37,377 bases of DNA from Myxococcales bacterium (GCA_007119175.1 SKQC01000120.1:1-37377), one strand, 5' to 3'; shown: positions 28,356-37,377, numbered from the stretch's first letter. The notes: generated by a model from the sequence alone, not told the origin. Numbers and translations: made by a program.

Positions 28356-28520
28356 TCACGCTCCCTCGTCGTCGCGTCGTCGATTGATATTGACAGTGGA
28401 CCACAACAGCGCCGTCGCCACCAGCATGGATGCGCCGTTTCCGGCGAGTGTGGCGGACTCCGCACACCCCGTCGCCAGCCCCGCCACCAGGACAATTGCT
28501 ATCGGCCAGATCGCTTTCAT
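28356..28520 (-). CDS. Small lipoprotein-like ORF (54 aa), not in supplied ORF track
   Basis: ATG at 28520, stop 28358-28356; MKAIWPIAIVLVAGLATGCAESATLAGNGASMLVATALLWSTVNINRRRDDEGA; Shine-Dalgarno-like AAGGAGAG 8 nt upstream; stops 2 nt before the 28353 start. Confidence 0.7.
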   Translation of the reverse strand: MKAIWPIAIVLVAGLATGCAESATLAGNGASMLVATALLWSTVNINRRRDDEGA

Positions 28521-28566
28521 GATGTCATCTCTCCTTCGAAAAATACTGTCGGCAATTGCCGTTTCA

Positions 28567-29373
28567 TCAATGCCAATTCCACACCCCGGAAAACACCTCC
28601 ACCGCTGGACCGGTCATCCAGAGGCGATCCTCCCGGGAGTCGATCGTCAGCGCACCGCCGGGCAATTCGACGACCAACTCACAGTCGCGGCCGGCACGGC
28701 CCGTCGTCCAGGCCGCCTCGGCAACGGCGCAGGCCCCGGTGCCGCAGGCTTGCGTCAAGCCAACCCCACGTTCATACACCACGGTCTCATAATGTCTCCC
28801 GCCGTCATTTGCCACTGCAAATTCGACATTGACCCCGTCGGGAAATGCCGGATGTCCGTCATTTGCATATACCCCGACCTCTTCAACTAATTCGATGGAG
28901 GCATCGGCAAAAATAACGGCGTGAGGATTGCCGACATCGACCGATATATACTTAAAGCACCGACCGGCGACATCCAGCGTACCCTCAACCTGTTGGGCCG
29001 CAGCCACGCCCATATCGACGGCGACGGACCACCGTTTTTCGCCACCGTCGACGATGACGCATCGGCGAGGGCCGGCGTCACTTTTGACCACCATCTCATC
29101 GCCAATACCCCAGCGCCATCTAGCAAAGGCGGCCACGCAGCGAACGCCATTGCCGCACATCTCCGGGCGACTTCCGTCGCGGTTGAAGATGACCATCGAT
29201 ATCCGCGGCACCGACTCGCCGGGCATCTGCTCTGCGAGGATAACGCCATCGGCGCCGACCCCTCGATGGCGCCGACAGAGCGCAATAATTTGCTCTGTGG
29301 ACAGTGTCGACGCCGTGCCTTCGGCGACGATAAAGTCGTTTCCCAACCCGTGATATTTTCGAAACTCGAACAT
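28567..29373 (-). CDS. dapF: Diaminopimelate epimerase
   Basis: KYHGLGNDFIV, PEMCGNGVRC, VGLTQACGTGACAV with both catalytic Cys. Confidence 0.97.
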   Translation of the reverse strand: MFEFRKYHGLGNDFIVAEGTASTLSTEQIIALCRRHRGVGADGVILAEQMPGESVPRISMVIFNRDGSRPEMCGNGVRCVAAFARWRWGIGDEMVVKSDAGPRRCVIVDGGEKRWSVAVDMGVAAAQQVEGTLDVAGRCFKYISVDVGNPHAVIFADASIELVEEVGVYANDGHPAFPDGVNVEFAVANDGGRHYETVVYERGVGLTQACGTGACAVAEAAWTTGRAGRDCELVVELPGGALTIDSREDRLWMTGPAVEVFSGVWNWH

Positions 29374-29409
29374 AGTGGCGCCGCTATCACTGGATGGAAA
29401 ACCGCGATC

Positions 29410-29805
29410 TTAAACCCGCCTGGCGAGACCGAGCAGTCGCTCCCGTTTTTCCTCGGCAAGATCGATAAACTCGTAGGCCATCCCGGGGACTACACCGTCT
29501 CCGTTGTCACTGAATTGGGCGTCGTCTTTTTCAACGCGCACGATCTGGGCGTGGACCGAAAAGAGTTCCTGTCCGTCGGGACCGCGAAAAATCAAGTGAT
29601 GAATCGTTCCAACCTCAAAGAGAAGAGTGGAACGCACGAACATTCCCATCGGGCTAAAATCAAAACTCTCCAGCGGAATCTCCCAGCCCTCGGAATCCTG
29701 TGCCAGGACCTCCACGCTGAATTCCTTACGCGGATACCGGCGCAAACCGGCGAAGGTCAAGCTGGACTTTGGTCGGCGGCGAATGCTTCCTTGCATGCCT
29801 TTCAT
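29410..29805 (-). CDS. PilZ domain protein
   Basis: RxxxR (RRYPR) and DxSxxG (DFSPMG) c-di-GMP motifs. ATG at 29805 is preceded by GGGAGGAC, favouring it over 29829. Confidence 0.85.
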   Translation of the reverse strand: MKGMQGSIRRRPKSSLTFAGLRRYPRKEFSVEVLAQDSEGWEIPLESFDFSPMGMFVRSTLLFEVGTIHHLIFRGPDGQELFSVHAQIVRVEKDDAQFSDNGDGVVPGMAYEFIDLAEEKRERLLGLARRV

Positions 29806-29935
29806 GACGTCCTCCCTGGACGAAACCATCTTGTGGGACCGGCCCCCTCGGCCGGTTTGTCGAATCTACTGCCCCACGGTAGCGCACCGGTGGAAGCCGT
29901 CAAAAATTTTTTCGTCATCCCGCCCTGGGCGCCGG

Positions 29936-31786
29936 TCATCGATCCCGGAACAGATCCTCAATTTCGCGCCAAAAACGGCGCCTCACCACGGCACGACGGA
30001 CGGTTCCCGATGCGGTCAGCGTCCCGTCTCGGGTCGTGAGAAACTCCGGCAATACACAGAATCGCTGAATATGCTCATAGGTCGTCCGGTGTCGATTGAC
30101 CCCATCGATATGGGCTTTGAGCGCCTGGCGAACGCGCGGGTCGCCGGTCAGGCTTCGCACCGGCCGACGACCATCGAGGTCGTGGCGATCGACAAAGTCT
30201 AGCACTCCGTCTGGCTCGAGGGCGAACGCAGCCGCCAAAAACGGGCGTCCCTCCCCCACTAAAATCGCGTGCGCCACCAGCGGATGGTTGCACAACTCAC
30301 GCTCAATCGCTGCCGGCACGACATGTCTGCCGGTCGACGTAATAATCACATCACGCTTTCGATCCGTGAGGTGTAAAAACCCGTCGCTATCGAAATGGCC
30401 GATATCACCGGTATGAAGCCATCCGTCCTCATCAATCCCCTGAATGTCGCGATCTTTGTCCTCCAGATAGCCCTGCATCACAGTCGGTCCTCGAACCAGA
30501 ATTTCACCGTCCTCGGCAATCGTCGTATCCACTCCTGGAAGTGGCTTTCCCACGCTGCTGAAGCGAAAGTCATCGGGCATATTAAACGAGACGGCCCCGG
30601 CGGTTTCTGTCAATCCATACCCCTCAAGGAGGAGGACACCGGCGGAGAAGAAAAACTCCGCCGTTTCCCTATCCAGGGGAGCCCCACCGGAGATTAAAAA
30701 CCGCATCTCTCCGCCCAGCCATTGACGGACATCCTCCAGCAACAACTGCGAAAAAAAGCGATGCTCCCAGCCCAGAAACAGCCCGACTCTATCTCCCCCG
30801 CGGGTTCGTCGACTCACAGCTTTTCCCACTTCGAGCGCCACCGGAAGTAGCCGGGAGCGAATCTGACGTTGGCGGATTCGCTCCACAATCTCTTGCTGCA
30901 GACGCTGGTAGACCCTGGGAACACTGGCCATCAGCGTGGGTTTGACCTCCGCCAGATCCTCCACCAATCGCCCTCTGCCCCGGGCGAAGACGGTGGTCAT
31001 TCCGTAGCCGACAGCCGCCAGGTACAGCACACGTGCGAATATGTGGGCCAGCGGCAAAAAGAGAAGCTGAATATCGTCGCTGGAAAAGAGCTTGAGGCTC
31101 GACATCGCCTCTACCTGGGCGGCCAGATTGGCGTGGGTCAATACAACGCCGCGGGGCTGATCGCTGACGCCGGCGGTATATAAGATGGTGGCCACCGTCT
31201 GAGCGTCAACGGAGCGTCTTCGCCGGGCGACAAACCGGGGCTCCTCGGCGAGCGCCGCCCGTCCGCGCCCCATGACATCGATCAACGACTCCCGCTGGAG
31301 TTCGCCGGGCAACCCCATCGACTCCAAGCGCATATAATCACCGCCCTGTCGTCCGCGGGTCTCCACGAGGACGTCATCGTCAAAATAGATGACACGGCGC
31401 AACAAAGTGTCTTGACCGATGGCCTCCGCAACCTTTCCGAGTTGAATTGGATCTTCAACGATCACCGTACCGATCTGATTGTCGGTCAATGCCTGCCTCA
31501 GCTCGTGTGCCGAAGCCGCCGCCGACAGTGGCACCGAAACCGCGCCCGCCATGGCCAATCCCATATCGACGACAACCCACTCCAGTCGCGTCGACGACAC
31601 CACACAGACCTTCTCGCCGGGCTCAAGCCCCGAGGTGATCAGTCCCGCCGCCAGACGCTCCGAGGCCTCCCACCATTCCTTCCAGGTCGTCGTCTCCCAC
31701 ACCCCGTCGCGATATCGACGCAACGCCACACGCACGCTGGAACGATGCACCTGCTCTTCGAATAATTCGACGATGGTCCGGGCCAT
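29936..31786 (-). CDS. Long-chain acyl-CoA synthetase (FadD/FAA1-like) homologue with divergent active-site motifs
   Basis: AMP-binding family: GYGLTETAG, WLHTGDIG, DRKRDVIITSTGRHVVPAAIE; GGAGGG RBS-like site upstream. P-loop is YTAGVSDQPRGVVLTHAN and the C-terminal motif is LTASGTVRRAVV. Confidence 0.88.
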   Translation of the reverse strand: MARTIVELFEEQVHRSSVRVALRRYRDGVWETTTWKEWWEASERLAAGLITSGLEPGEKVCVVSSTRLEWVVVDMGLAMAGAVSVPLSAAASAHELRQALTDNQIGTVIVEDPIQLGKVAEAIGQDTLLRRVIYFDDDVLVETRGRQGGDYMRLESMGLPGELQRESLIDVMGRGRAALAEEPRFVARRRRSVDAQTVATILYTAGVSDQPRGVVLTHANLAAQVEAMSSLKLFSSDDIQLLFLPLAHIFARVLYLAAVGYGMTTVFARGRGRLVEDLAEVKPTLMASVPRVYQRLQQEIVERIRQRQIRSRLLPVALEVGKAVSRRTRGGDRVGLFLGWEHRFFSQLLLEDVRQWLGGEMRFLISGGAPLDRETAEFFFSAGVLLLEGYGLTETAGAVSFNMPDDFRFSSVGKPLPGVDTTIAEDGEILVRGPTVMQGYLEDKDRDIQGIDEDGWLHTGDIGHFDSDGFLHLTDRKRDVIITSTGRHVVPAAIERELCNHPLVAHAILVGEGRPFLAAAFALEPDGVLDFVDRHDLDGRRPVRSLTGDPRVRQALKAHIDGVNRHRTTYEHIQRFCVLPEFLTTRDGTLTASGTVRRAVVRRRFWREIEDLFRDR

Positions 31787-31811
31787 GGTCCCTCCACCGA
31801 GGTAAAAAACA

Positions 31812-31848
31812 AAGGCCCTCGCCCCCTTAGACGGTGGGCGCGGGCCTT
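31812..31848 (-). terminator. Intrinsic terminator-like hairpin downstream of the 31876-33213 gene
   Basis: AAGGCCCTCGCCC (31812-31824) / GGGCGCGGGCCTT (31836-31848), 12/13 paired; on the - strand followed by TTTGTTTTTT. Confidence 0.75.
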
Positions 31849-31875
31849 CGTGGCTGTTGAGTGTCGGAGATGGTT

Positions 31876-33213
31876 TTAGTCGTCGTCGGTGATCCCGTCG
31901 TCGGCCTCCGGGAGATCGTCGATCTCCTCGAGTTCCTCATCGGGATCACTTGCCCCGCGAAGGGTAAATAGGGGCGGCGAGTCGGCCTCCGCCGTCTCAC
32001 TGACCGCTTCCATCAATCGCTCGATATCCGAGTCTAGCTCGTCAGCCAGGTCCTGCATCTGCGCCACTCTCGACGAATATCGCTGCATTGCATTATCGGT
32101 ATCGATGTCCAGAAAATCGGACTCCACAATGGGAACCAGCGACCGCACATCGACGCGATCGGAGGAGCCGGCCGCGAAGACAAACACTTCGATTTGTCCA
32201 TCGTCATTGGGCTCCGCATCCTCGGCAACCCCGACCAGACGTCCTTTGAGAGGATTGTATTCGGAGGGTTCCTCGTCCTGAATAAAATGCCGTTGAAGAT
32301 TCGGCAGGTCAAAGACCACCGCGACCTGATCGCCCTCATCCAGGGCCTCTTCGCGATCGCTGATAAAGGCTTCCAGCTCCTCGCGATCTGCCCCCGTCGT
32401 TGCACGGCTATGCTCAACGGCCAGTTGGTGCAGCCACCTCGCATCGGCGATATACTCGTGGAGGGGGCCGACGATCCGGTCGCCCAACAGGATTCGATTG
32501 CCGGGCAAAAATCGGGGATCGTAGTTAAAATTGAGCTCCCCCAACTGCTCGGCGGCCTCAAAGTCGACATTCATCGGATCGAGGCCGTCGATAATCTCCT
32601 GGGCGGCGTAGAATTCCTCAACGGTCTCCTCGAGCCGCTCCTGAAGCGCTGTGGCGTCGTCGATCCGGGTCTGTTCGACAGCCCGCGTCTGGTTACTCTG
32701 GGCGGCGAGAAATCCGAATACGATCCCCACCATTGCCAGGACTGCAAACAGGACCAGCACGGGCGGAGAAAACATGCTGCCGCCGTCCAAATCCTCCAGG
32801 CCGACGTCGTCAACACCGGTGGCGTCAAGATCGACCGAGCGCGACGGCGTCGGCTCCGCTTTTTTGGGCTCCTTGCTGCTCATCGCCGTCGGCGGCGGCC
32901 CCTTGGCCCCCGGAGGCGGCCCCGCCTTGCGCGGCGCCGGCTGAGCCGGTTGAGCTGGCTCAGCCGGTTGGGCTGGCTGAGCTGGCTGAGCCGACGCGGC
33001 TTGCTGAGGTTGTCGTTGCTGTTGCGGCGCCGAACTTGCCGGCGCTTTTTGCGACGACACATTCTGTTGGCCGTCGCGGGAAGCGCCGCCGGCGCTCTTC
33101 GAACTCGCTTCGTCGTCCTGACTCTCTTTGGTCTTGCCGGCCGACTTACTCAGGCCCAGCCGTGACTTCAGATTGGAAAGGTCCGGTTTGTTGTCTTTTG
33201 TCGACAAGGACAT
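31876..33213 (-). CDS. Membrane protein with Pro/Ala/Gln-rich N-terminal region
   Basis: PAQ repeats (QPAQPAQPAEPAQPAQPAP), TM PPVLVLFAVLAMVGIVFGFLA, coiled-coil-like region, acidic C-terminus EELEEIDDLPEADDGITDDD. AGGAGG abuts the ATG, so TTG at 33207 may be the real start. Confidence 0.7.
   Translation of the reverse strand: MSLSTKDNKPDLSNLKSRLGLSKSAGKTKESQDDEASSKSAGGASRDGQQNVSSQKAPASSAPQQQRQPQQAASAQPAQPAQPAEPAQPAQPAPRKAGPPPGAKGPPPTAMSSKEPKKAEPTPSRSVDLDATGVDDVGLEDLDGGSMFSPPVLVLFAVLAMVGIVFGFLAAQSNQTRAVEQTRIDDATALQERLEETVEEFYAAQEIIDGLDPMNVDFEAAEQLGELNFNYDPRFLPGNRILLGDRIVGPLHEYIADARWLHQLAVEHSRATTGADREELEAFISDREEALDEGDQVAVVFDLPNLQRHFIQDEEPSEYNPLKGRLVGVAEDAEPNDDGQIEVFVFAAGSSDRVDVRSLVPIVESDFLDIDTDNAMQRYSSRVAQMQDLADELDSDIERLMEAVSETAEADSPPLFTLRGASDPDEELEEIDDLPEADDGITDDD
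32940..32998. repeat. Imperfect 9-nt tandem repeat encoding PAQ/PAE units
   Basis: ggctgagccggttgagctggctcagccggttgggctggctgagctggctgagcc, coding on - strand. Confidence 0.6.
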
Positions 33214-33532
33214 CCTCCTGCGTTGAAAACAGCCACTACCGCTGAACCAGAGATCTATGAACGAGACTGGTCGAATCGAAAAAGCGCTCGCACGTGATTT
33301 ACCGACAATCTGGTGCTGCTCACGCTATCTCAGCGGTCTAAATCCCGTCAAGTACCACTGGCTGTCGTCGGCGAGTCTCAAGAACAGATATCCTTGAAAA
33401 GTGCGGCCCCTTTCAACAGAATTGGCTGTTCCGAGTCTGCTCGCCCTTGCGGGGATGGGTTTGTAGCAGTTACAGGTATTTGGCCTGATGTCGACGTCGT
33501 TTCCTACCTCTTCCACCAAGTGTGATGGGCTC

Positions 33533-36500
33533 ATGACCGTGCAATCGAACCTCAACAACACGAGGCCCCCGGGCTCTCGCTTCGCCCTTACTTTTTTTGT
33601 GCTCGCCACATTCGCCGCGGCATCGCCCCTGATAGCCTGCGGCAGCGATGACGCTGATGCCGGTGGAGAGTTGGTCGACGTGCTGGTCACCCCCGAGGCC
33701 GGGTACCCCGAGGTCGATATCGAGGTCAGCCTTGGCATCGAGCCAGAAAGCGATTCCGATGAAGACGAGTACGGCTGGAACGTCGACTTTGGCGATGGAA
33801 ATAGCCGAGCCGGCGACGGATTGTCCGGCACTGCCGTCCACGCCTACGCTGCAGCCGGCGACTTCGATATCGTTGTGGAAGCGCTCTATGATGGCAACGT
33901 CGTTGATACTTTTGAAGTCTCTATTCCCATCTATGACCCCATCGATCTGAGCGTGGATTCCGTTCAGATCCAACCGGCCAACGTCTTAGTAGGAGAAAAC
34001 GCCACCGTTTCCTTCGATATCCGAAACGAAACCGCCAGTCCCATTTTGACCCCGTTTACAGTCCGCGCCTACCTGTCGGAGGATTCCGATATCAGCCGTT
34101 CCGATCTCGACGATGACGGCTTCGACGACCTGGAGCCCATCGGCGATCAACATCTGGAGCTCGATGGTGACGTCGTCATGACCGGAGGACAGGTCCGAAA
34201 TATCAGCGTCACCGCCGAGATCCCGGATGTCCCCACCGGTAATTATTATGGTGTCGTCGTCATCGACCCTGACCAACAACTCCAGACTACAAATCCGGAG
34301 CAGACCGTCGCCTCCAGCACCAATGATATTCTCGTCGAAAATGTCGACTCTGGCCTGCCCAATATCGACGTCGACCAACTCGAGGTGCTGCCGGACCGCG
34401 CGTTTCCCGAGCTCAATCAATTTACGCGGGCCTTTTCGCTGGCCAATATCGGCGGCGAAGACGTCTTTAACGTCGTCCACCGAACCTACCTGCAAGTCGG
34501 GTCTGCGCAGCGCGACGAGTCGGCAATCCTGATCCACACAAGTGATCCTGTGAATCTGGGAACACAAGACGAACGAGTCGTCGGTCCCGACAGCTTTGTC
34601 CTCCCCGACCCCATCGTCCCTCCGGCCGGTGTGGAAGAAGAGGTCTACGTGATCGTCGAGGCTTTTTCGGAAGACGGCGATGTTCAGGAGGCAACGGAAT
34701 CCAACAATATTCGCGCCTCCGAGGATCCGATCATCGTCTCCGACGAGCCGGTAGACGGTCCCGATATCGCCGTTCACGACTTCTCAATTGCCCCGGAGAG
34801 CACATTCCTCGGCGGCACCCTTGAGCTCAACGTGACCATCGCCAACGAGGGAACTCACGATGTTCCCAGTTTTTTCTGCGGGCTATTTATGAATCCGGAG
34901 CCGCAGATCAACTTCGACACCGACCCTCAGATCAGCACGGTCAACGTGCTCGGACTCGACGCCGGGGATGAAACAGTCATTGAACGCGAGATCACCGTCC
35001 CCGCCCTTCACGATCCGGGAATCTATTATATGTATATCGTCTGCGATCCGGTGGGGGCCATCGATCAGCCCTTCCGCGGCAACAGTCAGGCGATGCACCT
35101 CGACCCCATTCAGATCACCGACGAAGCAGATATCGATCTATATGTGCAGAGCGTGTCCGTTCCCGAAACCGCCGACGACGGCGAGTTAATCACCGTCGAG
35201 GTGACCGCCTGCGTCGCCGGCACCAATTCCACCGGGTCGACCACTGGCGCCCTGTACACCAACGCTGGCAACACGGTGGACTTCGATGCCGAACCGCACA
35301 AAACTTTTGAACTTCCCAATATCAATCCCGGCGATTGTCTGGAAAAAGAATTTGAAATTGTAGCAGAGTGCAGCGATTTCAACGACGAATTAAGTGTCGG
35401 CGCTTTCGTGGATTACGAAGGCAATCTACCGGAGGATGACACCTCAAATAATCAAAGCGCCTCTGAGCAGCCGATCTTATTAGAGGGGCCCCATTGCGAG
35501 TGCATCGAGGACGACTTCGGGCCCAATCAAAATCCTCAGAGCGCATATGTCGTCGATCCCGGCGCTGACCAACCCAAAGAAGGCGCACTGTGTGTCGCCG
35601 ACGAATGCGACTTTTATACGGTCGTCGTAAACGAGGGAGAGTCTCTGCTGGTGGATACCGAACACGACTCCAGCCGAGGCCCTCTAGAAACCAGAATCTA
35701 CGCCCCCGGCGGTGTCACTCAGCTCGACAGTGACGATAGCGAAAACCACCAACAAGTCGGCATCTTCAACGTCGGAAGCGATGGATTGTCCTACGTCTTC
35801 TCTGTCTGCGGCGCTGACTCCTCGGCGCGAAATTACTATAATTTTAGCGCCGAAGTCGTCCCGCAGGCGCCGAACGTCGACGTGTTGCCACGCAATATCC
35901 AATTGCCACCGCAGGATTCTTTTTCAATCGGCTCCATCGTCGACGTCAGCATGCGCATCTATAATATTGGCGCCGAGGTCACCGGCGATTTCGATGCCGA
36001 GCTTATCCTTACGAAAAATCGGGATGCCGAGGAGCTCGGTGGACCGGAGGACATCACGCTCGCCACCCAACCTATCGAATCCATGAGTCCCAGCAGCCAC
36101 CGCGACGTCACCCTCGACGCTCCGCTATCCTCTCAGATCGACGACGGCGAGTATTATATCGGCGTCGTCCTCGACCCCAACGAAGTCCTCAACGAGGACA
36201 ACCGGGACAATAATATCGATTTCTCCCCCGAGTTTACCGTCGAAACCGGATGCTACGATGCGTTTAGCCCCAACGATTCCTTCTCCCAGGCGACCAATAT
36301 CGACGCCGGCAGCTACAGCAATCTCGTCGCCTGCAAGGGAAGCAGCGACTACTACGAGATCTGTGCCCCCAATGCCACATCCCTTCAGGCCACCGTTCAT
36401 GGCTTCGATCCCGACGATGGTGATATCGATATCACCCTCTTCGACCAATCCCTGACCAGCATCGATTCTTCGGCGCAGACCGGTGTCAGCTCCGAAGAAG

Positions 36501-37377
36501 TCGGCGTCGATTACGTCGACGGCGAGCAATGTTATTATCTGCGAGTCGTCCTCGTCACCACGGCCGACGAAGCCGAGAGTTCTTATAGCCTCGACGTCGA
36601 TATCGACGAAGTCGACCCCGAGCTGCAATGCGATCCCATGTTTGAGCCCAACGACGACTTTCAGACAGCCTCCAGCCTGTGGGCGGCGCTTGATTACGAA
36701 AATACCATCGACCGCTGCCCGAAAGACGACGTCGACGTCTACACCGTTCAGCTATCGCCGACGTCGACGGTCGACTTCAGCGCTACCCTCGATCCCGCCG
36801 ATCAACCGGGCACTCTGCGGCTGCAACTTTATCGACCCAATCAGAGTCCGGAGGTGACCGTGGAGACCGCGCCCGGTATTCCCACCGCGGCCATCGAGGA
36901 TTATTCTCCGCCGACGACGGGAACGTATTATCTTCAGGTCTCGATCGGCGGTGACGAGCACAAGGTGACCTACACCCTCGACGCCTCCGGGCTGCCGGGC
37001 GTTGATTTGGCCGCAGAAAACCTCAATATCGGCTCCGGTACCTACGAAGAGGGAGACCAGATTCGGTATGACTTCGACCTGCTGAATTACGGCGGTGATG
37101 CCGTCTCATCGGTGGACTATCAGGTGAGTATCGGCGACGCCTCGTCGCCCGATCCGGGAAATGACGAATTTCTCGGGAGTTTTAGCGTCGACGACGTCGA
37201 ATCCGATGACCTCATCGAGATCGAGGGGCAGGTCAACGTCCCGGCCGGCATCGACGAGGGAAGCAAGTATTTCCACGTGCACGTCGATCCCGATGACGAA
37301 CACGACGACGTAAATCTCAACAATAATACGGATACCGTCCCCATCGAGATCGTTGAGTCCAGTGATGACAATGGCGA
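33533..37377 (+). CDS. Giant lipoprotein with PKD-like, CARDB-like and PPC-like modules; C-terminus beyond window
   Basis: Open to the window end (1281 codons, no stop). Signal/lipobox ...AAASPLIACGSDD; PKD-like WNVDFGDGN...HAYAAAGDFDIVVEA; about six CARDB-like units (e.g. PDIAVHDFSIAPESTFLGGTLELNVTIANEGTHDV); three PPC-like units (CYDAFSPNDSFSQATNID, CDPMFEPNDDFQTASSL, CIEDDFGPNQNPQSAY). Alternative in-frame ATG at 33488. Absent from the ORF track. Confidence 0.88.
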   Translation, partial: MTVQSNLNNTRPPGSRFALTFFVLATFAAASPLIACGSDDADAGGELVDVLVTPEAGYPEVDIEVSLGIEPESDSDEDEYGWNVDFGDGNSRAGDGLSGTAVHAYAAAGDFDIVVEALYDGNVVDTFEVSIPIYDPIDLSVDSVQIQPANVLVGENATVSFDIRNETASPILTPFTVRAYLSEDSDISRSDLDDDGFDDLEPIGDQHLELDGDVVMTGGQVRNISVTAEIPDVPTGNYYGVVVIDPDQQLQTTNPEQTVASSTNDILVENVDSGLPNIDVDQLEVLPDRAFPELNQFTRAFSLANIGGEDVFNVVHRTYLQVGSAQRDESAILIHTSDPVNLGTQDERVVGPDSFVLPDPIVPPAGVEEEVYVIVEAFSEDGDVQEATESNNIRASEDPIIVSDEPVDGPDIAVHDFSIAPESTFLGGTLELNVTIANEGTHDVPSFFCGLFMNPEPQINFDTDPQISTVNVLGLDAGDETVIEREITVPALHDPGIYYMYIVCDPVGAIDQPFRGNSQAMHLDPIQITDEADIDLYVQSVSVPETADDGELITVEVTACVAGTNSTGSTTGALYTNAGNTVDFDAEPHKTFELPNINPGDCLEKEFEIVAECSDFNDELSVGAFVDYEGNLPEDDTSNNQSASEQPILLEGPHCECIEDDFGPNQNPQSAYVVDPGADQPKEGALCVADECDFYTVVVNEGESLLVDTEHDSSRGPLETRIYAPGGVTQLDSDDSENHQQVGIFNVGSDGLSYVFSVCGADSSARNYYNFSAEVVPQAPNVDVLPRNIQLPPQDSFSIGSIVDVSMRIYNIGAEVTGDFDAELILTKNRDAEELGGPEDITLATQPIESMSPSSHRDVTLDAPLSSQIDDGEYYIGVVLDPNEVLNEDNRDNNIDFSPEFTVETGCYDAFSPNDSFSQATNIDAGSYSNLVACKGSSDYYEICAPNATSLQATVHGFDPDDGDIDITLFDQSLTSIDSSAQTGVSSEEVGVDYVDGEQCYYLRVVLVTTADEAESSYSLDVDIDEVDPELQCDPMFEPNDDFQTASSLWAALDYENTIDRCPKDDVDVYTVQLSPTSTVDFSATLDPADQPGTLRLQLYRPNQSPEVTVETAPGIPTAAIEDYSPPTTGTYYLQVSIGGDEHKVTYTLDASGLPGVDLAAENLNIGSGTYEEGDQIRYDFDLLNYGGDAVSSVDYQVSIGDASSPDPGNDEFLGSFSVDDVESDDLIEIEGQVNVPAGIDEGSKYFHVHVDPDDEHDDVNLNNNTDTVPIEIVESSDDNG

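Noticed and set aside
29838-29856. ACCGGCC-CCCTC-GGCCGGT hairpin upstream of the PilZ gene
   Set aside because: GC-rich 7-bp stem without a T-tract; insufficient to call a terminator or riboregulator.
28921-30039. 372-aa + strand ORF
   Set aside because: Antisense to dapF, PilZ and the end of the fadD-like gene, which have clear family motifs; composition is typical of a shadow ORF in GC-biased DNA.
32940-32998. Tandem repeat considered as a CRISPR-like or mobile-element repeat
   Set aside because: 9-nt in-frame coding repeat (PAQ); no spacers, no cas genes, no transposase in the window.
32194-33165. 323-aa + strand ORF
   Set aside because: Antisense to the 31876-33213 gene; Arg/Leu repeats are the mirror of the PAQ-coding repeat.
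33394-33416. TTGAAA-N11-TTTCAA inverted repeat upstream of the CARDB gene
   Set aside because: Only 6-bp A/T-rich arms; expected by chance at this length.
33986-34777. 263-aa - strand ORF
   Set aside because: Shadow of the CARDB/PPC reading frame caused by frequent GTCGAC/GATATC-type codons.
36125-36628. 167-aa - strand ORF
   Set aside because: Shadow of the CARDB/PPC reading frame; same cause.

Overview
The window is gene-dense and looks chromosomal. No rRNA, tRNA, CRISPR array or transposase was recognised. Coding style (many lipoproteins, Ser/Thr kinases, an FHA/GAF/sigma54 activator, acidic proteins, paralogous small TIGR04563-like proteins) suggests a Myxococcota/Bradymonadia-type bacterium; that taxonomy is inference only. 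Left part, mostly + strand: membrane/TPR proteins, phoH, then a co-directional run of a giant TPR-like lipoprotein, a Ser/Thr kinase with PEGA-like C-terminus, an exported membrane protein, an FHA-GAF-sigma54 activator and two lipoproteins. Centre and right, - strand: about 16 tightly packed genes from 33213 down to 17975. These include a Pro/Ala/Gln-rich membrane protein, a FadD-like acyl-CoA synthetase homologue, PilZ, dapF, a short unlisted lipoprotein ORF, an SCP2-like protein, tdk, hpt, a HEAT lipoprotein, a DUF4388/receiver-like protein, a pseudokinase-GYF-TonB-C-like protein, tsaE and a CPBP protease. Right edge, + strand: a giant CARDB/PPC lipoprotein that runs off the window and is absent from the supplied ORF track. 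The most interesting signals are (i) a clear pseudokinase fused to a GYF-like module, a TM and an AgmX/TonB-like C-terminus; (ii) a FadD homologue lacking the canonical P-loop and the catalytic A10 lysine; (iii) an FHA domain with phosphothreonine-pocket residues replaced; (iv) an unlisted 54-aa lipoprotein-like ORF; (v) palindromes upstream of phoH and of a ribbon-helix-helix-like gene.
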